Source of the DNA: an uncultured Chromatiaceae bacterium
GTDB lineage: Bacteria > Pseudomonadota > Gammaproteobacteria > Enterobacterales > Alteromonadaceae
Length of the DNA: 12,187 bases
Assembly: GCA_946482615.1 (NCBI GenBank)
Contig: CAMLSF010000114.1
Coordinates: 1-12,187, forward strand
Direction of reading: 5' to 3'
A program made the translations under genes and the position numbers. The notes under the pieces were generated by a model that did not search any database, was not told where the DNA came from, and worked only from the letters and a program-made list of their open reading frames with translations. Below are positions 7,194 to 12,187 of the stretch, in pieces; position 1 is the stretch's first letter, and each line of letters starts with the position of its first letter.

Positions 7194-7484
7194 GACATCC
7201 ACGATGGCCCCCTTCTTTACTGGTTGATACGGGTAACGTTTATCCTTGTATCCGGCCTTTGCAGGACCAGTCCGACGCAGAGGCAGCATTAGCCTCCGGG
7301 TATAAAAAGTACTGAGTGCTCCCTTTCGGTATCACACTGATAACCATCAGGCGGGCAATAAGCGACAACGAAAGCTGCAAACATCTGTGATCGACAGGCG
7401 CAGGTCATTAAAACCTCTGTCGTAGCCGTGCTTTACCATGCCGCATTTCCTTCCCCCCTTGGTTTTATACAATGCAGTTCCGTT
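7194..7484. other. Non-coding convergent gap with short hairpins
   Basis: This space lies between the 3' ends of the SDR gene (plus) and the HPP gene (minus). I find no credible gene on either strand. It holds GAGGC/GCCTC (7280-7296, loop of 7) and a bulged hairpin, CGACAG-AGGT paired with ACCT-CTGTCG (7392-7422, 4-nt bulge). Neither is followed by a T-run on either strand. A small RNA or decayed sequence is possible, but nothing proves it. No terminator for the minus-strand operon was recognised here. Confidence 0.5.
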
Positions 7485-7973
7485 TTAATACCAATATTTC
7501 GGATAGACATCTTTTTGCCTTACTTTGTGATACAAACAGGCGACCAGCACAAGAAACCAAGCTCCGGTTACCACAGGGAACAGCATAAAACTCCAGGACG
7601 GTTCACTGGCAATAATCACCAGTGGTGTAGCGCCAGCTGGCGCGTGGACTGTTCTGGTCTGCTGCATAGCAAAAATAGAAAGTCCGACTGCCAAGGCCTG
7701 TGACCACCATGCACTGCCCAGAGCTATCAGCAATAGCATGCCTATAAAAGCCGCCACCAGATGTCCCCCCACCACACTTCGGGGCTGAGCCAGTGGCGAG
7801 TCAGGTAAACCAAAAATAAGTACACAAGTCGCTCCAAAGGGCGCCATTAACCAGGGCAAACCTGACATATGCGTTAGAAAAAGTGTGCCACTGATAGCGA
7901 TAGTGGCCCCCACCAAAGCCCATACCGATTCTTTGAGCTTTGGCGCTGCCGGAGCTTTAGAACTGAATGTCAT
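7485..7973 (-). CDS. HPP-family integral membrane protein
   Basis: This is a 162-residue inner-membrane protein with about four to five hydrophobic segments (roughly 16-36, 41-57, 68-87, 92-104 and 128-148). Family marks are PFGATCVLIFGLPDSPLAQPR (start at 45), GGH at 69-71, and VHAPAGATPL (109-118), which aligns with the HPPAGA signature that names the HPP family. Here the first Pro of HPP is Ala (His110-Ala111-Pro112). HPP proteins are poorly understood; some plant and cyanobacterial relatives are linked to nitrite transport. It is the second gene of an operon with the flavoprotein/ferredoxin fusion, 30 bp downstream of it, so it may serve the same redox task at the membrane. The ATG at 7973 has GGAG 7 nt upstream; an ATG at 7991, six codons earlier, has only AGGGG and remains possible. 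Confidence 0.85.
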   Translation of the reverse strand: MTFSSKAPAAPKLKESVWALVGATIAISGTLFLTHMSGLPWLMAPFGATCVLIFGLPDSPLAQPRSVVGGHLVAAFIGMLLLIALGSAWWSQALAVGLSIFAMQQTRTVHAPAGATPLVIIASEPSWSFMLFPVVTGAWFLVLVACLYHKVRQKDVYPKYWY

Positions 7974-8003
7974 ACCGCCTCTCCACTGCATAGAAGGCCC
8001 CTG

Positions 8004-9584
8004 TTACAAATCAATGATCAGTGCATCTGAACTGGCACGAGAGACACAAATACACATCAGGCCTTTTTTCTTGTCCGCATCTGTTAATACATGATCATGA
8101 TGCAGCACCTCGCCGCCCAAGACCTTTACCCTGCACATACCGCAGTCACCTACCCTGCAATCTGAATCTGCGGCAACACCTGCCGCAGTCACAGCATCCA
8201 GTATGCTTTGATCAGGTGGAACCTCTAGGGTCAAGCCGGATTTTTGTAATATGACGGTGACGAAGTTTGCCACGCCGGACGCATCAGGGCTGTAACCAAA
8301 GCGTTCGCTATTTACTTGTTCTTTTGAAAAGCCTTTTTTTGTCGCGCAGTCATGAACTTCATCAATCAGGGATTGAGGACCGCAGACATAAAACACCGCA
8401 TTTTTTGCAGCTTTGGATAAGATAGACTCTACGGATAAGCGTTCTGCCAAAGATGACGAATACAATGTCACTTTGCCCGGGTATTGGCGTTTTAACTCAG
8501 CAGCAAAGGCCATTTGGTCTATAGACTTGCCTGTGTAATGCAGTTCAAAGTCTTTATTTTGTTGCGTCAAAGTAGTCACAAAAGAGCGGATAGGCGTAAT
8601 GCCTATGCCTCCGGCAATAAGGACCACAGGGCCTGTTACTGGTCCTAATGCAAAATTGTTTTTAGGCTGGCTGCATTTAATCTGAGTGCCCACCTGATAC
8701 TGCTGATGGATAGCGACTGAACCGCCTAAACCGCCCTCCTGTTTTAACACTGCAATTTCATAAAAACTGGCGCCATCTGAGTGACAAATCGAATAATGGC
8801 GATACTTTGTTTCATTGTTGTCGTCCAGATAAGGCACTTTCAGATGAGCTCCCGCTGACACCGGAGGTAAGGACCTGGCGGTTTTATCCGCCTCTTCCAG
8901 CCGGAACACCCGGATGGAAGGCGTGATCTGATAAATACCTGCCACGACCAGTGGCAGCTCACCACTACCAAGTGACAAGGTATGATTTGAGCTTTTGAGT
9001 GCTCTGAGCGCTTTATTCTCTTCCAGCAGAGGTTCTACAATCCGTTGAATTTCCGCTTCTGTATAGCGGGGAATAATATGTTGCGGGCAGTTCCACTCGA
9101 CAGCTTCAACTGTGATCACTACGGCACGCTCGATACGAGCCCTATAACGCGGATTTTCCAAAGCTTCAATCAAAGCCGGATTGTCTCTCTCATGCACAAT
9201 TTTGGCTGTCCCCCAAATTTTCAGGCGTATCCGGTTTGGATAATCCATCAAAATCAGACTGACACGGGATAATGCATTGATATTACCCACAGAAAGATAC
9301 TGTCTGTTGCCTTTAAAATCGGCAAAACCCAGAGTGCGGTTGTCGAGCACTTTCAAAAATCCGGCAGGACCGCCCCTGTGCTGTACATAAGGCCAACCAT
9401 TTTCTGAAATGCTTGCCATGTAAAAACTGTCCCGTAGCTCAATAAATTCAGCTTCGGACTCTCTGATTTCGTTTTTGGGATCGTCCGACAACTCAAAGCC
9501 CTGATTCGCTTCCCTACTCCCGTACAAACTCTGAGCTGCTTTAACACTTGGGGTAAATGTGATATCGGCAAATGCGTTAGCCAT
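8004..9584 (-). CDS. Pyridoxamine-oxidase-fold / ferredoxin reductase / [2Fe-2S] ferredoxin fusion protein
   Basis: This 526-residue soluble protein holds three redox modules. Residues about 35-170 have the pyridoxamine 5'-phosphate oxidase-like FMN-binding split barrel (MASISENGWPYVQHRGGPAGF at 56-76, GNRQYLSVGN). Residues about 213-315 form a ferredoxin-reductase FAD domain with RHYS at 262-265, and about 318-430 the NAD(P) domain with GGIGITP at 325-331 and CGP at 401-403. Residues about 440-526 are a plant-type [2Fe-2S] domain with ligands Cys476, Cys481, Cys484 and Cys513. Electrons could pass between NAD(P)H, FAD, the iron-sulphur centre and the FMN-type domain or an outside partner; the substrate is unknown. 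A strong GGAGG lies 7 nt before the ATG. It heads an operon with the HPP membrane protein and is divergent from the LysR regulator, its likely controller. All binding motifs are intact. Confidence 0.93.
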   Translation of the reverse strand: MANAFADITFTPSVKAAQSLYGSREANQGFELSDDPKNEIRESEAEFIELRDSFYMASISENGWPYVQHRGGPAGFLKVLDNRTLGFADFKGNRQYLSVGNINALSRVSLILMDYPNRIRLKIWGTAKIVHERDNPALIEALENPRYRARIERAVVITVEAVEWNCPQHIIPRYTEAEIQRIVEPLLEENKALRALKSSNHTLSLGSGELPLVVAGIYQITPSIRVFRLEEADKTARSLPPVSAGAHLKVPYLDDNNETKYRHYSICHSDGASFYEIAVLKQEGGLGGSVAIHQQYQVGTQIKCSQPKNNFALGPVTGPVVLIAGGIGITPIRSFVTTLTQQNKDFELHYTGKSIDQMAFAAELKRQYPGKVTLYSSSLAERLSVESILSKAAKNAVFYVCGPQSLIDEVHDCATKKGFSKEQVNSERFGYSPDASGVANFVTVILQKSGLTLEVPPDQSILDAVTAAGVAADSDCRVGDCGMCRVKVLGGEVLHHDHVLTDADKKKGLMCICVSRASSDALIIDL

Positions 9585-9755
9585 TGCTTTTCCTCCATAA
9601 CCTGTTTTGCATTCAAGTCCCGGGCTCCGGGTACATCACTTTGGATGAACATCAACTCAAAGATCGATCGGATTGGTACTTCATCTTGCCAAAGTGTTTG
9701 ATCATGAAGAATACTTATCCAACCTAATTGATTCTTTTGGAATTGAGAACAATCA
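9585..9755. promoter_or_regulatory. Divergent promoter region between flavoprotein operon and LysR gene
   Basis: This 171-bp interval is where a LysR-type protein would usually bind to control itself and its divergent neighbour. It contains several dyads: CCCGG-GCT-CCGGG (9619-9631), CTTTG/CAAAG (9639-9662), and CTTCAT/ATGAAG (9679-9709, 19-bp gap). GAGAACAAT at 9745-9753 resembles the end of the block shared by the other two promoters, but the rest does not match. Which dyad is the regulator site cannot be decided by eye. Confidence 0.5.
9686..9715 (+). promoter_or_regulatory. Possible sigma-70 promoter of the LysR gene
   Basis: TTGCCA (9686-9691), an 18-bp spacer and AATACT (9710-9715) form a plausible promoter about 40 bp upstream of the LysR start codon. 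It lies inside the CTTCAT/ATGAAG dyad, which would suit autoregulation. Confidence 0.35.
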
Positions 9756-10652
9756 ATGGAACGATTTACCGAAATGCGTATTTTCATCGCGGTCGCTGAG
9801 GCTGAAGGTTTTGCGGCTGGTGCACGAAAGCTTAATATTTCTCCACCTGTTGCAACCAGAGCTATTGCCGAACTAGAAGCCAGGCTTGGCGTAAAATTGT
9901 TAAATAGAACAACCCGCTATGTCAGAGTGACCGAAGCCGGACAACGGTACTTAGACGATGTCCGTCGCATTATGGCTTCAGTCGCTGAAGCAGATGAAGC
10001 CGCTATAGGTACTAATGCTTCACCACGTGGACAGTTGGTGATCACCGCATCAGTGCTCTTTGGCCGTATGTATGTAATGCCGGTGATTGTTGACTATTTA
10101 CAAAAATATCCTGAGGTTGATATATCTGCGATCTTTGTAGATCGGGTGCTCAACATGCTGGAAGAAGGTGTAGATGTAGCGGTACGGATTGGCGAATTAT
10201 GTGATTCCACCTACAAAGCATTAAAAGTGGGAACTGTCCGTAAAGTGCTGTGTGCATCACCTGAGTACCTTGCCAGACACAAAATACCTCAATCGCCCTA
10301 TCAGCTGGCTCATCATCAGATTATTGTCGCCACCAATCTTGGCCCCAAGGTTGAATGGCGATTTATGGATGTAGACAGACAAGAAATTGCAGTGCGGTTT
10401 AAGCCCCGCTTAACTGTTACCAGTAACGATGCAGCCATTGCAGCGGCCGTGTCCGGATTAGGTATTACCCGGCTGCTGTCATATCAAATCATGCCGGAGC
10501 TGATTTCAGGCAAGCTTAAAATTGTACTGAGTGAATTTGAACATGAACCCTTACCTGTCCATATAGTGCATAGGGAAGGCCGCCTTGCATCGACAAAAAT
10601 CAGGGCCTTTATCGATTTGATGGTCAAGCAGCTACGTGAACCTTTGCCTTAA
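9756..10652 (+). CDS. LysR-family transcriptional regulator (CrgA-like group)
   Basis: This 298-residue cytoplasmic DNA-binding protein has the usual LysR length. The N-terminal winged helix-turn-helix is at about 2-62: MRIFIAVAEAEGFAAGARKL, SPPVATRAIAELEARLG, then NRTTRYVRVTEAG. Residues about 90-295 form the periplasmic-binding-protein-like effector domain, and GVDVAVRIG at 138-146 resembles the CrgA-like subgroup. Cys149 and Cys166 lie in the effector domain; a redox role is only a guess. The ATG at 9756 is supported by the family start, with a weak GAG 8 nt upstream. It is divergent from the flavoprotein/HPP operon, the classical arrangement for a LysR regulator and its target, and may also act at the shared block before the pump and SDR. 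A CGGCTT/AAGCCG hairpin (10679-10704) follows but lacks a T-run. Confidence 0.92.
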   Translation: MERFTEMRIFIAVAEAEGFAAGARKLNISPPVATRAIAELEARLGVKLLNRTTRYVRVTEAGQRYLDDVRRIMASVAEADEAAIGTNASPRGQLVITASVLFGRMYVMPVIVDYLQKYPEVDISAIFVDRVLNMLEEGVDVAVRIGELCDSTYKALKVGTVRKVLCASPEYLARHKIPQSPYQLAHHQIIVATNLGPKVEWRFMDVDRQEIAVRFKPRLTVTSNDAAIAAAVSGLGITRLLSYQIMPELISGKLKIVLSEFEHEPLPVHIVHREGRLASTKIRAFIDLMVKQLREPLP

Positions 10653-10705
10653 CTGCAGCCTTGTCGATGACGTGCACCCGGCTTTCGCTTCGTCAATCAA
10701 GCCGA

Positions 10706-10736
10706 ATAAAAAGGCCGCCCATAATCACAGGGCGGC
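10706..10736 (-). terminator. Rho-independent terminator of the AhpD-like gene
   Basis: On the minus strand GCCGCCC (10736-10730) pairs with GGGCGGC (10720-10714) around a 9-nt loop. The transcript then runs into CTTTTTATT. It begins 28 nt after the AhpD-like stop codon. Confidence 0.85.
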
Positions 10737-10764
10737 ACGTTGAAATCAGCTAAAAATCCTATTT

Positions 10765-11301
10765 TTATCCAAGCGCTACTTTTGGAAAATCGATTTCTAC
10801 CCGACTTGCTTTGCCTATCATATGCGTCAGCACATTCATCCCTACATGAGTGATGATTTCAACTATATCTGCATCCGTATAGCCTGCATCACGGGCTTCC
10901 ATCAGATCGGCTGTGGTGATTTCGCCCTGATGTTCAAGCAAAGCTTTTGCGAGTTTAATTGCTGCAGCAGCCTTGGCCTCATGGGATGTACCAGCCCGGT
11001 TAGCATCCAGCTCTGCCGCTGACAGGCCTGCTTTTTTACCTATGGCAGAGTGCGCAGACAAACAATATTCACAGGAGTTCTCTTGTGCCAGAGCAACTGC
11101 GATTCTCTCCCGGGTTTTCAGATCCAGACTCCCTTCGCCTGAAATACTATGCAAACCAAGAAAAGCTCTTAATGCAGACGGAGAGTTGGCAAAAATTTTT
11201 AAGAAGTTAGGTACCATACCTAATTTAGTCTGGATAGCTTCCAGCAGCTCTTTTTGCTCTGGGTTTGCGGTCTCCAGAGAGACGGAATTTATTCTGCTCA
11301 T
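10765..11301 (-). CDS. AhpD-like peroxidase-related protein (carboxymuconolactone decarboxylase family)
   Basis: This 178-residue all-helical cytoplasmic protein belongs to the carboxymuconolactone decarboxylase/AhpD superfamily, in the group called peroxidase-related enzymes. The redox core ENSCEYCLSAH is at 74-84, with the thiol pair Cys77 and Cys80, and His84. Glu65 lies 12 residues before Cys77. This E-x11-C-x2-C-x3-H layout matches the proton-relay residues of Mycobacterium tuberculosis AhpD, so a thiol-dependent peroxidase or disulphide-relay activity is plausible. The electron donor is unknown. The ATG at 11301 was chosen because GAGG lies 6 nt upstream; the frame also extends to a TTG at 11322, without support. 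It is monocistronic with its own terminator, converges on the LysR gene, and is divergent from WrbA across 536 bp. Confidence 0.9.
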   Translation of the reverse strand: MSRINSVSLETANPEQKELLEAIQTKLGMVPNFLKIFANSPSALRAFLGLHSISGEGSLDLKTRERIAVALAQENSCEYCLSAHSAIGKKAGLSAAELDANRAGTSHEAKAAAAIKLAKALLEHQGEITTADLMEARDAGYTDADIVEIITHVGMNVLTHMIGKASRVEIDFPKVALG

Positions 11302-11837
11302 AACATCCTCACAAATTATCAACGGAGTATTTTGGGTTATCGCAATCGACTGCTTGTGCGAATGCGTTGATTCTCCGTAATATTTTTCCTGTTAGGAATA
11401 TCTGTATCAGGCAATTTATTTTTTCTGAATATGAATCAATGAACCCCTTTCCGTTATTTTTTAAGCAGATCAAGCGACAATAAACCAGCCACAGAGGTCC
11501 CAATTACCTTGTTGAAGAACATTATTCCAGTTTTGTTAATTATCTAATTCTACAATACCTTACACACTACTAATTCATAGGTATTCGTAACCTGTTCTAT
11601 CTGAATTTAATGGCTAGAGATATCACTTCAGGGTGGTCGCTTTATCCTCTGCCAGAATTTTTTTTATTATGTCGCTACTGCTAATAATCTGACTGAACCT
11701 ATACTAAACCCCGGTATGAACACTTAAAGATGCCAAGTTTTGTAACCTGCGCTGCCGTAACTAAGCCTGAACTGATTCAGCTGCAGTTAGCTATGTTGGC
11801 CTTCCTTCAATCACTGATCTATTTGGAGAAGCATTGT
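11302..11837. other. AT-rich non-coding region between divergent AhpD-like and wrbA genes
   Basis: I see no convincing gene in these 536 bp. An imperfect dyad TTCCT-GTT-AGGAA (11386-11398) lies near the AhpD-like promoter side, and AATACCT/AGGTATT (11554-11585, 18-bp gap) lies centrally; both may be regulator sites. TATACT (11700-11705) could be a -10 element for wrbA, but no good -35 precedes it. A 22-codon hydrophobic reading frame (11522-11454, minus) has no proper ribosome-binding site and may be chance or a gene remnant. Confidence 0.5.
11554..11585. repeat. Inverted repeat AATACCT-N18-AGGTATT upstream of wrbA
   Basis: Two perfect 7-bp arms are separated by 18 bp in the divergent region between two redox genes. 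It may be an operator, though it lies over 250 bp from the wrbA start. The spacing is too wide for a simple terminator hairpin, and no T-run follows. Confidence 0.3.
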
Positions 11838-12187
11838 ATGAAAAAGGTGTTAGTTGTTTATTACTCTAGTTACGGTCATATCGAAACAATGGCCAAGGCG
11901 GTGGTCGAAGGAGTGCTACAGGTTCCGGGAGTTCAGGTCGATCTGAAACGTGTTGCTGAAATTGTTCCGAAAGAAATCGCAGAAAAAGCGCATTTTAAAT
12001 TGGATCAGGCAGCCGAAATCGCAGATCCGGCAATATTAGTGAATTATGACGCCATCATCTTTGGTGCACCGACCCGATTTGGCAATATGCCAGCGCAGAT
12101 GCGTAATTTTCTGGATCAAACAGGAGGTCTGTGGGCCCAGGGGAAACTGATTGGAAAAGTGGGCAGTGTCTTTACATCAACAGGAAC
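11838..12187 (+). CDS. wrbA: NAD(P)H:quinone oxidoreductase WrbA (flavodoxin-like), 3' end outside window
   Basis: The first 116 residues are visible and align closely with E. coli WrbA (about 198 residues), so about 80 residues lie beyond the right edge. [19 protein letters not shown] (4-22) includes the FMN phosphate-binding loop, and [20 protein letters not shown] (76-95) followed by GGLW is the WrbA signature around the flavin site. WrbA is a tetrameric cytoplasmic FMN protein that reduces quinones to hydroquinones with two electrons from NAD(P)H, avoiding semiquinone radicals. GGAGAA lies 7 nt before the ATG. It is divergent from the AhpD-like thiol protein and near other flavin and NAD(P)H enzymes, in keeping with a quinone or oxidative stress role. 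No frameshift or missing residue is seen in the visible part. Confidence 0.95.
   Translation, partial: MKKVLVVYYSSYGHIETMAKAVVEGVLQVPGVQVDLKRVAEIVPKEIAEKAHFKLDQAAEIADPAILVNYDAIIFGAPTRFGNMPAQMRNFLDQTGGLWAQGKLIGKVGSVFTSTG

Noticed and set aside
9654..9669. AACTCAAAG and ATCGATC near the LysR promoter as a third copy of the shared block
   Set aside because: Both words occur in the pump promoter, but their spacing differs (9 bp here against 22 bp there) and the core TCATTATCAGAACAAT is absent.
9353..9787. 144-codon minus-strand frame overlapping the flavoprotein start and LysR start
   Set aside because: It overlaps two well-supported genes and the promoter between them, and its translation has no recognisable motif.
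10679..10704. CGGCTT/AAGCCG hairpin as the LysR terminator
   Set aside because: The loop is 14 nt and no T-run follows on the plus strand, so it does not qualify as an intrinsic terminator.
10973..11380. 135-codon plus-strand frame opposite the AhpD-like gene
   Set aside because: It is antisense to a gene with an intact CxxC active site and its own terminator; low-complexity Ser-rich translation suggests a shadow.

Overview
The window reads as chromosomal DNA of a Gram-negative gammaproteobacterium. It has a tripartite RND drug pump, a FIST-GGDEF signalling protein, a WrbA flavodoxin, strong Shine-Dalgarno sites and moderate GC. An Alteromonadales/Chromatiaceae-type genome such as Rheinheimera is my guess, at low confidence. 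I see no transposase, integrase, tRNA, rRNA or CRISPR array.

Layout: (1) 1-1408, minus strand: FIST-N/FIST-C sensor joined to a GGDEF domain, cut by the left edge. (2) 1409-1682: divergent regulatory region rich in dyads. (3) 1683-5987, plus strand: MexE-like adaptor and MexF-like RND permease, 3 bp apart, closed by a clear terminator; no outer-membrane factor gene follows. (4) 6270-7103, plus strand: classical short-chain dehydrogenase/reductase with its own promoter and terminator. (5) 7104-7484: non-coding, hairpin-bearing convergent gap. (6) 9584-7485, minus strand: two-gene operon of a pyridoxamine-oxidase-fold/ferredoxin-reductase/[2Fe-2S] fusion and an HPP-family membrane protein. (7) 9756-10652, plus strand: LysR-type regulator divergent from that operon. 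(8) 11301-10765, minus strand: AhpD-like peroxidase-related protein with its own terminator. (9) 11302-11837: AT-rich non-coding gap. (10) 11838 to the right edge, plus strand: WrbA quinone reductase, cut by the edge.

The parts suggest a defence set against reactive small molecules such as quinones, electrophiles, peroxides or drugs: flavin and NAD(P)H reductases, an AhpD-like thiol protein, an SDR, an efflux pump and a LysR regulator. The strongest new observation is a 43-bp block (34 of 43 identical, no gaps) shared by the promoters of the pump operon and the SDR gene. In both copies the block contains the same -35 hexamer, TTATCA, with a -10 element 17 bp downstream (TAAAGT or TATAGT), and it overlaps a palindrome. 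This points to one regulator controlling both units. The LysR protein encoded here is a candidate, not a demonstrated partner.
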